Positions 41,063 to 49,694 of a DNA stretch of 64,000 bases are shown piece after piece. The stretch comes from Pseudonocardia parietis. GTDB lineage: Bacteria; Actinomycetota; Actinomycetes; Mycobacteriales; Pseudonocardiaceae. The stretch lies in assembly GCF_017876315.1 (NCBI RefSeq), contig NZ_JAGINU010000001.1:4898001-4962000 (forward strand), given 5' to 3'. Each line of letters starts with the position of its first letter. Within the stretch, counting starts at the first letter, position 1. The position numbers were made by a program, and so were the translations under genes. The notes under the pieces were generated by a model that ran no database searches, was not told where the DNA came from, and saw nothing but the letters and a program-made list of their open reading frames with translations.

Positions 41063-42715
41063 ATGACCGTCTACGACGAGAAGCCCTGGCTCGCGCGCTA
41101 CGACGCGGGGCAGCCGGCCGACATCGAGCCGGAGTTCGAGAACGCGCTGGCGATGTTCGAGGCGACGGTCGCCCGTACCCCGGGCACCGACGCGATCCGC
41201 TACTTCGACGGCCGGATCAGCTTCGCCGAGCTCGACGAGCTGACCGACGCCTTCGCCGCCGCCATCACCGCCGAGGGTTTCCGCGCGGGCGAGCGGGTCG
41301 CCGTGTTCACCCAGAACGTCCCGCAGTTCGTCATCGCCCAGATCGGCACCTGGAAGGCCGGCGGCGTCGCCGTGTCGGTCAACCCGATGTACAAGGGACG
41401 CGAGCTCACCGAGCTGCTGACCGACTCGGGCGCCACCGTGCTGGTGTGCCTGCAGTCGCTGCACCGCGACGTCGCGGCCGCGGTGCTGCCCGGCACCACC
41501 GTCCGCACGGTGATCACCACGTCCGAGCTCGATCTGCAGACCCGCAACGAGCCGGCGGTGTTCGGCGGCATCGAACGCATCGCCTGCCCCGGCACCCTGG
41601 ACCTGTTCGAGCTGCTCGACCGACACAGGGGCGCCACCCCGCCGCAGGTTCGGCTCGGCCCGGACGACGTGGCGTTCCTGACCTACACCTCCGGCACCAC
41701 GGGGCCGCCGAAGGGTGCGATGACCACGCACCGCAACGTGGTGTTCAACGCGCAGACCTACCGGGACTGGATCGGGCTCGACGGCGACGACGTCGTGCTC
41801 GGCATCGCCCCGCTGTTCCACATCACCGGCCTCGTCGGACACGTCGCGATCTCACTGCTGACCGGGGCGCCGCTGGTACTGATGTACCGGCTCGACCCGG
41901 CGCTGACCCTCGACATCGCCGAGGCGCAGGGCGCGACCTTCTCGGTCGGCTCGATCACGGTGTTCATCGCCCTGATGAACGCCCCGAACGCCGAGAAGTC
42001 CAAGCTGGCCACCCTGAGGAAGGTCTACTCGGGCGGGGCGCCGATCCCGCCGAGCACGGTGCACGCCTTCCGCGAGGCGTTCGGGCACTACATCCACAAC
42101 ATCTACGGGCTGACCGAGACCACCTCGCCGTCGCACGCCGTGCCGCACGGCGCCGAAGCTCCCGTCGACACGGCCTCGGGGGCGCTCTCGGTCGGGGTGC
42201 CCGTCTACAACACCGTCGTGCGGATCGTCGGCGAGGACGGCGACGACCTGCCTCCCGGCGAGGTGGGCGAGCTCGTCACCGCCGGGCCGCAGGTCGTCGC
42301 GGGGTACTGGAACAAGCCCGAGGAGACGGCCGCCGCCCTGCCCGGCGGCGCGCTGCACACCGGCGACGTCGGCTACATGGACGCCGAGGGCTGGTTCTAC
42401 ATCGTCGACCGCAAGAAGGACCAGATCAACGCCGGCGGCTACAAGATCTGGCCGCGTGAGGTCGAGGACGTGCTCTACGAACACCCCGCGGTCCGCGAGG
42501 CCGCGGTCGTCGGGGTGCCCGACGAGTACCGCGGCGAGACGGTGAAGGCGTTCGTGTCACTCAGGGCGCAGGCGGACGCCACACCGGAGGAGATCATCGC
42601 GTTCTGCAAGGAACGGATGGCCGCCTACAAGTACCCGCGCGGGCTCGAGATCCTCGACGAGATCCCGAAGACGGTCAGCGGGAAGGTCCTGCGCCGGGAG
42701 CTGCGCTCGCGGTAG
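41063..42715 (+). CDS. AMP-forming acyl-CoA synthetase
   Basis: The 550-residue ANL-superfamily enzyme contains the AMP-binding motif LTYTSGTTGPPKGAMTTHRN, the YGLTETTSPSHA segment, TGDVGYMDAEGWFYIVDRKK and the C-terminal catalytic lysine region YPRGLEILDEIPKTVSGKVL. It activates a carboxylic acid to acyl-AMP and then the CoA thioester. The acid is unknown; the co-transcribed cyclase-family gene and the convergent acyl-CoA dehydrogenase point to a degradative pathway. ATG 41063 has a GAGG site. A hairpin at 42719-42752 follows immediately. Confidence 0.9.
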   Translation: MTVYDEKPWLARYDAGQPADIEPEFENALAMFEATVARTPGTDAIRYFDGRISFAELDELTDAFAAAITAEGFRAGERVAVFTQNVPQFVIAQIGTWKAGGVAVSVNPMYKGRELTELLTDSGATVLVCLQSLHRDVAAAVLPGTTVRTVITTSELDLQTRNEPAVFGGIERIACPGTLDLFELLDRHRGATPPQVRLGPDDVAFLTYTSGTTGPPKGAMTTHRNVVFNAQTYRDWIGLDGDDVVLGIAPLFHITGLVGHVAISLLTGAPLVLMYRLDPALTLDIAEAQGATFSVGSITVFIALMNAPNAEKSKLATLRKVYSGGAPIPPSTVHAFREAFGHYIHNIYGLTETTSPSHAVPHGAEAPVDTASGALSVGVPVYNTVVRIVGEDGDDLPPGEVGELVTAGPQVVAGYWNKPEETAAALPGGALHTGDVGYMDAEGWFYIVDRKKDQINAGGYKIWPREVEDVLYEHPAVREAAVVGVPDEYRGETVKAFVSLRAQADATPEEIIAFCKERMAAYKYPRGLEILDEIPKTVSGKVLRRELRSR

Positions 42716-42718
42716 TCC

Positions 42719-42752
42719 GGTGCCGGCCCCTGCAGTCGCCGGGGCCGGCACC
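42719..42752. terminator. Bidirectional hairpin between CoA ligase and acyl-CoA dehydrogenase genes
   Basis: GGTGCCGGCCCC (42719-42730) and GGGGCCGGCACC (42741-42752) form a perfect 12-bp stem with a 10-base loop between convergent genes. Confidence 0.75.
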
Positions 42753-42757
42753 GTCCG

Positions 42758-44053
42758 TCACGCGTTCGCGACCAGGTGCTCGAGCCGGGCCGCGACGTGT
42801 GCGCGGGCGGCGTCGGTGCGGGTGGGCAGGTGCCCGGACCCGAACAGCGGCTCGCCGGGCTCGGCGCCGCGCAGCAGCTGACGGGCCAGGGTCTGGCGGT
42901 GCACCTCGGTCGGGCCGTCGGCGATCGCCATCACCTGCGCGTCGACCATCATCGCCGCGAACGGCATCTCGTTGGAGATCCCCAGCGCGCCGTGCAGCTG
43001 CATCGCCCGCTGGACCACGTCGTGGTAGACCCGCGGCATCGCGACCTTGACCGCGGCGATGTCCTTGCGGACGGCCCGGTAGTCCTGGTGCTGGTCGATC
43101 AGCCACGCGGTCCGCAGCAGGAGCAGCCGGAACTGCTCGAGGTCGATCCAGCTCTCCGCGATCTTGTCCTGTGTGGACTGCATCTCGGCGAGCCTGCCGT
43201 GCCGGGTGGTCCGGGAGACCGCCCGCTCCAGCATCAGGTCGAACGCCTTGCGCATCTGGGCGATCGTGCGCATGCCGTGGTGGATCCGGCCGCCACCGAG
43301 GCGGGTCTGGGCGATCGCGAAGGCCAGACCCCGCTCCCCGAGCAGGTGGTCGGCCGGCACGCGCACCCCCTCGTAACGCAGGTAGGAGTGGCTGGAGTGC
43401 TCCGGTGACTCGGTGCCGATGCCGGCGTCGCGCACGATCGTCAGGCCCGGGGTCTCCCGGGGCACGATGAACATCGACATCGCCTGGTGCGGTTCGGCGT
43501 CCGGGTCGGTCACCACCATCACGATCAGGAACGACGAGTGCCGCGCGTTCGACGAGAACCACTTCTCGCCGTCGATCACCCAGTCGTCACCGTCGCGCAC
43601 CGCGCGGGTGGTGAACAGCGTCGGGTCGGCGCCGGCCTGCGGCTCGGTCATCGAGTAGCAGGACGAGATCTCGCCGTCCAGCAACGGCTGCAGGTAGCGC
43701 TGCTTCTGCTCCGGCGTGCCGAACCGGGCGAGGATCTCGGCGTTGCCGGAGTCGGGGGCCTGACAGCCGAACACCGACGGCGCCCAGCGCGACCGCCCGA
43801 GCAGCTCGTTGAGCAGCGCGAGCCGCACCTGCCCGTACCCCTGACCGCCCAGCTCGGGCCGCAGGTGCGCGGCCCACAGCCCACGCTCGCGGACCTGCTC
43901 GCGCAGCGGGGCGACCAGGCGCCGGGCCGTCTCGTCGGCCTTGTCGTAGGGGTCGCCGAGGACCAGGTCGAGCGGTTCGACCTCGTCCCGGACAAAGGCG
44001 TCGACCCAGTCCAGCTTCTCCTGGAACTCGGGTTCGGTGCTGAAGTCCCACAT
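42758..44053 (-). CDS. Acyl-CoA dehydrogenase
   Basis: The 431-residue protein is a typical acyl-CoA dehydrogenase of the larger (ACAD10/11-like) type: SCYSMTEPQAGADPTLFTTR, IDGEKWFSSNARHSSFLIVM and ALGISNEMPFAAMMVDAQVM followed by the C-terminal IADGPTEVHRQTLARQ. It lacks the E-G-T catalytic glutamate segment; the aligned position reads ADGPTEV, as in the ACAD10/11-like group. ATG 44053 shares a base with the stop of the SDR gene. The phosphotransferase at 53975 is of the kind often paired with ACAD10/11-like enzymes, but lies 9 kb away. Confidence 0.88.
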   Translation of the reverse strand: MWDFSTEPEFQEKLDWVDAFVRDEVEPLDLVLGDPYDKADETARRLVAPLREQVRERGLWAAHLRPELGGQGYGQVRLALLNELLGRSRWAPSVFGCQAPDSGNAEILARFGTPEQKQRYLQPLLDGEISSCYSMTEPQAGADPTLFTTRAVRDGDDWVIDGEKWFSSNARHSSFLIVMVVTDPDAEPHQAMSMFIVPRETPGLTIVRDAGIGTESPEHSSHSYLRYEGVRVPADHLLGERGLAFAIAQTRLGGGRIHHGMRTIAQMRKAFDLMLERAVSRTTRHGRLAEMQSTQDKIAESWIDLEQFRLLLLRTAWLIDQHQDYRAVRKDIAAVKVAMPRVYHDVVQRAMQLHGALGISNEMPFAAMMVDAQVMAIADGPTEVHRQTLARQLLRGAEPGEPLFGSGHLPTRTDAARAHVAARLEHLVANA

Positions 44054-44817
44054 CAGAAGTTCCCCTTCGCGGCCCAGCCACCGTCGACCGGGAAGGTCAG
44101 TCCGGTCTGGAACGAACCCTCACGGAACAGGTAGGCCACCATCGCGGCGATCTCCTCCGGACGCCCGAGCCGCCGGATCAGGTGCGCGTTCGCGTTCGCC
44201 TCGCGCATCTCGTCGGTGATCCCGGCCAGGATCGGGGTGTCGATGGTCCCGGGTGCGATCGCGTTCACCAGCACGCCGCTGTCCGCGTACTCGAAGGCCG
44301 CCTGCTGCGTGAGGCCGACGACCCCGCCCTTGGCCGCCGAGTACGACGCCAGGTTGGGCAGTCCCCGCAGCGCGGCCATCGACGCGATGTTGGCGATCCG
44401 GCCACCGCCCGCCTCGATCATCTGCGGGATCACCGCGCGCATCCCGAGCCAGACGCCCTTGAGGTCGGTGTCGATCACGGTCTGCCAGGCGTCCTCGGTG
44501 AGGTCGACGACCGTGTCCGGGCTCTGCAGGTTCACCACGCCCGCGACGTTCGCGAGCAGGTCGACCCGGCCGTGCTCGGCGACCAGCGCGGAGACGGCAC
44601 GCTCCCAGTCGGCCGCGCGCCGCACGTCGAGCTCGACGGCCACGGCCCGGCCGCCCTCCTTCTCGGCGAGGGTCACCGTCTCGCCGCAGTCCTGGATGTC
44701 GGCGCAGGTCACCCGTGCACCCTCGGCCGCGAGCCGCAGCGCGGTGGCCCGGCCGATGCCCTGCGCGGCCCCGGTCACGATGGCGGTCTTGTCCTGCAGG
44801 CCGTCGTTGACGGTCAT
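44053..44817 (-). CDS. Short-chain dehydrogenase/reductase
   Basis: The 254-residue SDR has the NAD-binding motif TGAAQGIGRATALRLAAEGA, the NVAGV motif, and the catalytic Ser-Tyr-Lys (NIASMAAL, then ASYSAAKGGVVGLT). An acidic residue after the second strand (VTCADIQD) suggests NAD rather than NADP. ATG 44817 has a GGGAGG site. It overlaps the acyl-CoA dehydrogenase gene (TGATG) and probably oxidises a hydroxyacyl intermediate in the same pathway. Confidence 0.89.
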   Translation of the reverse strand: MTVNDGLQDKTAIVTGAAQGIGRATALRLAAEGARVTCADIQDCGETVTLAEKEGGRAVAVELDVRRAADWERAVSALVAEHGRVDLLANVAGVVNLQSPDTVVDLTEDAWQTVIDTDLKGVWLGMRAVIPQMIEAGGGRIANIASMAALRGLPNLASYSAAKGGVVGLTQQAAFEYADSGVLVNAIAPGTIDTPILAGITDEMREANANAHLIRRLGRPEEIAAMVAYLFREGSFQTGLTFPVDGGWAAKGNF

Positions 44818-44854
44818 CGCTGTCCTCCCGATGTGGTGTCCGGGACGCTAGGAA

Positions 44855-44897
44855 CACCCGTGCGGGTGGACAACCGGTCGCCCCGGGCCCGGTTGTC
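44855..44897. promoter_or_regulatory. Two nested inverted repeats upstream of the SDR gene
   Basis: CACCCGTGCGGGTG (44855-44868) and GACAACCGG ... CCGGTTGTC (44869-44877 and 44889-44897) stand between the RibBA-like gene's stop and the SDR start on the minus strand. They could be a terminator for the first or an operator for the second. Confidence 0.45.
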
Positions 44898-44920
44898 GAT
44901 GTCTCCAGTGCCTGTCGAGG

Positions 44921-45949
44921 TCAGGACGCCGCTCCGGCGGCCCGGGTCGCGGGGATCACCGGGCGCCAGGTCCGGACGCCGAGGTCGGCGAGCACCGCGT
45001 CCAGCAGCGCCCGGCCCGGCTCGGGCCCGCCGCCGACCGGCGGGTGTCCGAACAGGCCACCGGGCGATCGCCGGTACAGCACGACGCCGCAGCCGTGCCC
45101 GGCGACCGCGCTCAGCGCCGTGTCCAGTTCGGACCGGCACGGGCAGTCCCGCGAGCCGAGGACGTCGCCGCAGAGGCACTCGTCGTGCAGGTGGACCAGC
45201 ACGTCGGCGCGCCCGGCCACCTCCCCGGCGACGAGTGCGAGGTGCTCGCCGCCATCCGGGTACGACCGGTAGCCGACCGCGGCGAACTCGCCGTGCCGGG
45301 TCGGCATCCGGCAGCGGACGACGGCCTCGACCAGTGTCTCGGACCGGCGGCGGTGTTCGACCAGCTCGGCGGTCGTGACGACGCCGAGGCCGTGCACCGC
45401 GCCGAACGCGGCCAGGTCGGCCTCGTCCGCGATCCGGCCGTCCGCGCGGACGATCTGCGCGAGCACCCCGGCCGGGCGGCAGCCGGCCAGCCGGGCGAGG
45501 TCGACCGCGGCCTCCGCGGGACCGGGCTCGGTCAGCACGCCACCCTCGGCCGCGCGCACCCCGGCGACGTGTCCCGGGCGGGTCAGCGCGGCCGGGACGG
45601 TCGCCGGGGCGGCGAGCAGGCGGGCGGTGTGCGCGCGGTCCGCGGCCGAGATGCCGGTGGTGATCCCGTCGGCGGCGTCGACCGTCACCGTGAACGCCGG
45701 ACCCGCACGGCCGCCGCGGACCATCGGCCCGAGACCGAGCCGGTCGCAGTCGTCGCCGGTCAGCGCGACGCAGACGAAGCCGCAGGTGTGCCGGACCACG
45801 AACGCCATCGCCCGCCGGTCGACCCGGTCGGCGGCGACGACGAGCGAGCCACCGCCGCCGCGGTCGTCGACGAGGACGACGGGCCGGCCCGCCACGAGCG
45901 ACCGTGCGGCCCGGTCGAGCCCGCCGGCCACCCGCCCGGGGGCGGTCAC
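44921..45949 (-). CDS. Degenerate RibBA homologue (DHBP synthase + GTP cyclohydrolase II fold)
   Basis: A 342-residue protein shorter than usual RibBA (~400). The N-terminal part follows 3,4-dihydroxybutanone-phosphate synthase (FVVRHTCGFVCVALTG, DGITTGISAADRAHTARLL, TRPGHVAGVRAAEGGVLTEP). The catalytic loop, normally DDEDRENEGD, is replaced by the shorter DDRGGGGS, so the active-site acids are gone. The C-terminal part keeps zinc cysteines (HDECLCGD, SRDCPCRS) but lacks the EGRGIGL loop and the rest of the GTP site. Neither standard activity is likely; a regulatory or altered function is possible. GTG 45949 overlaps the PucR stop (GTGA), so it is co-translated with a regulator. Confidence 0.78.
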   Translation of the reverse strand: MTAPGRVAGGLDRAARSLVAGRPVVLVDDRGGGGSLVVAADRVDRRAMAFVVRHTCGFVCVALTGDDCDRLGLGPMVRGGRAGPAFTVTVDAADGITTGISAADRAHTARLLAAPATVPAALTRPGHVAGVRAAEGGVLTEPGPAEAAVDLARLAGCRPAGVLAQIVRADGRIADEADLAAFGAVHGLGVVTTAELVEHRRRSETLVEAVVRCRMPTRHGEFAAVGYRSYPDGGEHLALVAGEVAGRADVLVHLHDECLCGDVLGSRDCPCRSELDTALSAVAGHGCGVVLYRRSPGGLFGHPPVGGGPEPGRALLDAVLADLGVRTWRPVIPATRAAGAAS

Positions 45950-47256
45950 CGGGCCACCGCCGGGGTGATCCCCTCGACCTGGAACGCCAGCTGGGCGGCG
46001 AGCAACGCGTCGAACCGGCGCATGTCCAACCCGGTCAGGTGCTCGATCCGGCCCAGCCGGTAGCGGACGGTGTTCTCGTGCACCCCGAGCTCCTTCGCGG
46101 CCGCGCGCACCTGTGCCCCGGCGGCGAGGTAGCGGCGCAGCGTCTCGACGAGATCACCGCCGGACTCGGAGTCGTTGCGCCGCAGCGGGCCCAGGCACTG
46201 CTCGGCGAACCGGACGGCGACGCCCGCCCGGTCCCCGTTGAGCACCAGCCGCAGCGTGCCGAGCTCGCTCACCGGGACGACCTCGGCCGTGCCCCCGAGC
46301 GCGTCGACGATGCCGTCGACCTCGCAGGTCTCGGCCAGCGCGGCCGGGAACCCGGGGACGTCGCGGACCGGTCCGGAAACCACCGCCCGCCGGACTCCGG
46401 TGGCGGCCGCGACCCCGTCCAGGCCGTCACCCAGCCGCCGGTGCAGCGCCCGCTGCCCCACCGGCGTCGGGTCCCCCGAGAGCTCGACCAGGGCGACGAC
46501 GGCGTCGGGTTCGGCGAGCACGGCGGGTACCGCCCCGAGCACGGCGCCGAGCGCGGCGGCGACCGCCTCGCGACAGTCCTCGGCGGAGCGCCCGGCGCTC
46601 ACCGGGAGTCGCACCAGCACGTGCCCCGCGGTCGGATCCAGTCCGACCTGCTCGGCGAGCCGGCGCAGGTCGGACTCGGGGCGGGCGCCGCGCAGCAGGT
46701 CGGCCAGCACGTCGTCGCGGTTGCGCGCGACGGCCCGCGCGGTGCGGACCTCCCCGATCCGCTGGACCGAGAGGAGCGCGGCCGCCTGCTCCGCGAGCTG
46801 CGAGTCCGCGGTGGTCAGGGCCCGGCCCAGCTCACCGACATCGAGGTAGCCGGCGACGGCGCCCTCGACGACGAGCACCGCGAGCAGGTGCCGGCGGGCC
46901 AGTCCGTGCACGGGCACCGGCGGCAGCACCACCGAGCGCTGTGCGGGCCCGAGCCGCGCGGTGGCGCCGGCCAGCGCCGGCAGGGCGAGCGCGGCCGGTG
47001 GGAGCGCGGGCGGGCCGTCGAGCCGGAACGCGGCGGGCGCCGACCAGCAGTGCACCCCGAAGTTCTCGTCACGCAGAGCGACCGGCAGACCGAGCAGGCT
47101 CGCCACCCGGGCGACCAGCTGCTCGGTGCCTGCGCCGTCGAGCACGGCCTCGGACAGGCCGCCGAGCAGCCGCGGGAGTGGGTCCGACGGCTGTGCGACG
47201 ACGACCGGGGCGCTTGCGACCACGGGAGCCGGAGCGATCGTGAGAGGTCGTGCCAT
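45946..47256 (-). CDS. PucR-family transcriptional regulator
   Basis: The 436-residue protein has the CdaR/PucR layout. A sensory N-terminal half is followed by a GGDEF-like degenerate region and a C-terminal PucR helix-turn-helix (VETLRRYLAAGAQVRAAAKE, LGVHENTVRYRLGRIEHLTG). Such proteins regulate purine, sugar-acid or unusual carbon use. It overlaps the degenerate RibBA gene and is divergent from the LLM flavin oxidoreductase at 47371; a palindrome sits in that gap. The ATG at 47256 is taken as start. Confidence 0.86.
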   Translation of the reverse strand: MARPLTIAPAPVVASAPVVVAQPSDPLPRLLGGLSEAVLDGAGTEQLVARVASLLGLPVALRDENFGVHCWSAPAAFRLDGPPALPPAALALPALAGATARLGPAQRSVVLPPVPVHGLARRHLLAVLVVEGAVAGYLDVGELGRALTTADSQLAEQAAALLSVQRIGEVRTARAVARNRDDVLADLLRGARPESDLRRLAEQVGLDPTAGHVLVRLPVSAGRSAEDCREAVAAALGAVLGAVPAVLAEPDAVVALVELSGDPTPVGQRALHRRLGDGLDGVAAATGVRRAVVSGPVRDVPGFPAALAETCEVDGIVDALGGTAEVVPVSELGTLRLVLNGDRAGVAVRFAEQCLGPLRRNDSESGGDLVETLRRYLAAGAQVRAAAKELGVHENTVRYRLGRIEHLTGLDMRRFDALLAAQLAFQVEGITPAVAR

Positions 47257-47318
47257 GACTGCCTGTCACCTCCATTGGTGCCTTGACCCGCTGTGACGTA
47301 GGCAACTACCATCGCAGC

Positions 47319-47334
47319 CCTAACGTTCGTTAGG
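47319..47334. promoter_or_regulatory. Palindromic operator candidate, TetR type
   Basis: CCTAACGTTCGTTAGG is a 16-bp near-perfect palindrome (7-bp arms, TT centre), 36 bp before the LLM oxidoreductase ATG. A TetR gene lies two genes into the same direction (48538). This CTAACG-type sequence is typical of TetR operators in lipid-related operons. Confidence 0.6.
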
Positions 47335-47370
47335 CAACCCCTCCGTCCCCTTCGAGAGAGGCGAACCGCC

Positions 47371-48462
47371 ATGGATGTCGGTGTCCTGCTTGTCTTCCAG
47401 AACTGGCACGAGGACCTGAGCGACGCGGAGATGTTCCGTCAGGAGGCGGAACTCGGCGTGCTGGCCGAGGAGTACGGGTACGACTCGGTCTGGGCCGCCG
47501 AGCACCACTTCGACGACTACTCGATGTGCCCGGACAACCTGCAGCTGATGACCTACCTGGCCGGCCGCACGAGCCGGGTCAAGCTGGGTACCGGCGCGGT
47601 CATCCTTCCCTGGAACGACCCGCTGCGGGTCGTCGAGAAGGTCACGATGCTCGACATCCTCTCCGAGGGCCGGGCGATCTTCGGGATGGGCCGCGGCCTG
47701 GCGAAGATGGAGTACGAGGGCTTCCGCCAGGACATGAACGAGTCGCGCGGCCGGTTCGACGAGGCCGCCCCGTTGATCCTGAGCGGTCTGAAGAACGGCT
47801 ACGTCGAGAACGAGGGCCCCTTCTACCCGCAGCCGCGGGTCACCGTGCGTCCCGCACCGGAGGCCGGCCGCAGCTGGAACGACCGGCTCTACGGCGTCGC
47901 AATGTCGCCGGACTCGGTGCCCGCGGTCGCCAAGGTCGGCGCCCGGATGATGACGTTCATGCAGTACCCGGCCGAGCAGCACGTCCCGGCCATCGAGCGC
48001 TACCGCGAGTGCTACCGCGAGGCGCACGGCAGCGAGCCCGGCCCGATCCTCACGCAGGACTTCATCTACTGCCACGAGGACCCGGAGGTCGCCGAGCAGA
48101 CCGCCCGCGAGTACCTCGCGAAGTACTTCCTCTCCGTGGTCAAGCACTACGACTTCGCCGGCAAGCACTGGCGGGAGACCAAGGGCTACGAGGCCTACCA
48201 GGCGGGTGCGGACATGATCCGCGAGGCGGGCATGGAGGCGGCCGCCGCCGGCTACGCCGACACCCAGATCTGGGGCACCCCGGAGCAGATCATCGAGAAG
48301 TACCGGCACCGCCTCGAGCTGTTCGGCGACCACCAGCCGAACGTCGCGCCCTCGTTCGCCGGGCTGCCGTTCGACAAGGTGCGGGCCAGCCTGAAGCTCT
48401 TCGGCGAGAAGGTCGTCCCCGAGCTGAAGAAGATGGGTGTGAAGGCAACGATCCCGGCCTGA
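47371..48462 (+). CDS. LLM-class (luciferase-like) flavin-dependent oxidoreductase
   Basis: The 363-residue protein has the bacterial luciferase-like TIM barrel: VWAAEHHFDDYSMCPDNLQL, SRVKLGTGAVILPWNDPLRV, FGMGRGLAKMEYEGFRQDMN and a C-terminal LPFDKVRASLKLF. Such enzymes use reduced FMN or F420. Being close to acyl-CoA and hydrolase genes, monooxygenation of a hydrophobic substrate is plausible. It starts a plus-strand operon with a TetR and an NTF2-like gene; hairpin-forming DNA at 48473-48511 separates it from the TetR gene. Confidence 0.87.
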   Translation: MDVGVLLVFQNWHEDLSDAEMFRQEAELGVLAEEYGYDSVWAAEHHFDDYSMCPDNLQLMTYLAGRTSRVKLGTGAVILPWNDPLRVVEKVTMLDILSEGRAIFGMGRGLAKMEYEGFRQDMNESRGRFDEAAPLILSGLKNGYVENEGPFYPQPRVTVRPAPEAGRSWNDRLYGVAMSPDSVPAVAKVGARMMTFMQYPAEQHVPAIERYRECYREAHGSEPGPILTQDFIYCHEDPEVAEQTAREYLAKYFLSVVKHYDFAGKHWRETKGYEAYQAGADMIREAGMEAAAAGYADTQIWGTPEQIIEKYRHRLELFGDHQPNVAPSFAGLPFDKVRASLKLFGEKVVPELKKMGVKATIPA

Positions 48463-48537
48463 CCGGCCCGACGTCGGCGGCCGGCCGGTGTCCCGCCGGT
48501 CCGCCGCCGACGCCCACCGACCCCCGGAGGGGGAACG

Positions 48538-49197
48538 ATGACACGGTCTCCGATCATGCGCACCGATCGGAGCGAGGAGGGCCGGCCCGCCCGGGGAAGC
48601 GCCCGCAGAGCCGAGATCGTCGCCCTGGCCAGCCGGATGTTCCGGGAACAGGGCTACCACGGCGTCGGCATGCGCGCGCTCGCCGACGCGGCCGGGATGC
48701 AGGCCGCGTCGCTCTACCACCACTTCCGCAACAAGGAGGAGCTCCTCCTCGAGACGATCTACGTCGTCGACCGGGACATGATCGTCGAGCAGATGCCCCT
48801 GCTCGACGGTCCGGGCTCCCACGCCGAGCGGCTGGTCCTGCTGGTGCGCGCGCACGTCACGCACCTGGGCGCCAACCGCGACGCGTGGTGGGTCGCCGGG
48901 CGCGAGCTGCGCGCCCTGTCCCCGGAACGGCTGGAGGCCGTACAGGCCTTCCGCCGCGACTACCAGCGCCGGATCGCCCGGCACCTGGCCGAGGGGGTGG
49001 ATGCGGGCGAGTTCGACTGCCCGGACCCCCGGCTGGCCTCCCTGGCCATCCTCGATCTGATCAACGGACCCAACGAGTGGTTCGACCCGTCCGGCCGGCT
49101 GACGATCGCCGAACTCGCCGACCGGTACGCGGACATGGTCGTCCGCCAGCTGACCCCGATCCGCCCCGCCGAGGGGCGCGACCCGAACCCGAGGTGA
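48538..49197 (+). CDS. TetR-family transcriptional regulator
   Basis: The 219-residue TetR protein has the DNA-binding domain YHGVGMRALADAAGMQAASL followed by YHHFRNKEELLLETIY and a helical ligand domain of the TetR_C type (WWVAGRELRALSPERLEAVQ). A GGAGGGGG site precedes ATG 48538; an internal Met (48556) is also possible. It likely represses the operon it sits in through the palindrome at 47319-47334. The inducer is unknown. Confidence 0.87.
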   Translation: MTRSPIMRTDRSEEGRPARGSARRAEIVALASRMFREQGYHGVGMRALADAAGMQAASLYHHFRNKEELLLETIYVVDRDMIVEQMPLLDGPGSHAERLVLLVRAHVTHLGANRDAWWVAGRELRALSPERLEAVQAFRRDYQRRIARHLAEGVDAGEFDCPDPRLASLAILDLINGPNEWFDPSGRLTIAELADRYADMVVRQLTPIRPAEGRDPNPR

Positions 49198-49202
49198 TCG
49201 AC

Positions 49203-49610
49203 GTGAGCACGCCCGAGGACCGCAACAAGCAGACCGTCACCGAGTTCATGGAGGTGTTCTCCGGCGGTGACGTCGATGCCATCCTCGACCGGATGACCGA
49301 CGACGCCACCTGGTGGGTCGCCGGGAACATCCCGGGGATCTCCGGCACCAAGGACAAGACCGGGTTCAAGGACATGGTGTCCGGGATCGCGGAGTCGACG
49401 ACCTCCGGCGCGATCCGGCTGACCCCGCTGGCGTTCACCGCCGAGGGCGAGCGGGTGGCGGTGGAGACCGAGTCCTACACCGAGCTCAAGAACGGCCGCA
49501 TCTACAACAACATCTACCACTTCCTGTTCACCGTGCGGGACGGGAAGATCGCGGGGGTCAAGGAGTACCTGGACACCGAGCACACCACCGCGGTGTTCGT
49601 CGCCCCCTGA
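49203..49610 (+). CDS. NTF2-like (SnoaL-type) small protein
   Basis: A 135-residue cone-fold protein of the NTF2/SnoaL superfamily. FMEVFSGGDVDAILDRMTDD, TWWVAGNIPGISG and the C-terminal HFLFTVRDGKIAGVKEYLDT are typical. Members act as ketosteroid isomerase-like enzymes, epoxide hydrolases or binding proteins. GTG 49203 is 5 bp after the TetR stop, and a perfect terminator hairpin follows. Its job in the flavin monooxygenase operon cannot be fixed from sequence. Confidence 0.83.
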   Translation: MSTPEDRNKQTVTEFMEVFSGGDVDAILDRMTDDATWWVAGNIPGISGTKDKTGFKDMVSGIAESTTSGAIRLTPLAFTAEGERVAVETESYTELKNGRIYNNIYHFLFTVRDGKIAGVKEYLDTEHTTAVFVAP

Positions 49611-49622
49611 CACACACACGAG

Positions 49623-49655
49623 AACGCCCCCGCAACGGTCCGTTGCGGGGGCGTT
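49623..49655. terminator. Perfect bidirectional rho-independent terminator
   Basis: AACGCCCCCGCAACG (49623-49637), a 3-base loop, and CGTTGCGGGGGCGTT (49641-49655) form a 15-bp stem ending in T-rich sequence, between convergent genes. Confidence 0.9.
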
Positions 49656-49694
49656 TCCGTGTCGCGTGTCGCCGGGGCGCTCTCGCCGGGGAGC

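Noticed and set aside
42758..44053. Third nitroalkane oxidase-like gene
   Set aside because: Its motifs (TEPQAGADPT, GEKWFSSNARH) are those of ordinary ACAD10/11-type dehydrogenases; the GGWD and YDxG segments are absent.
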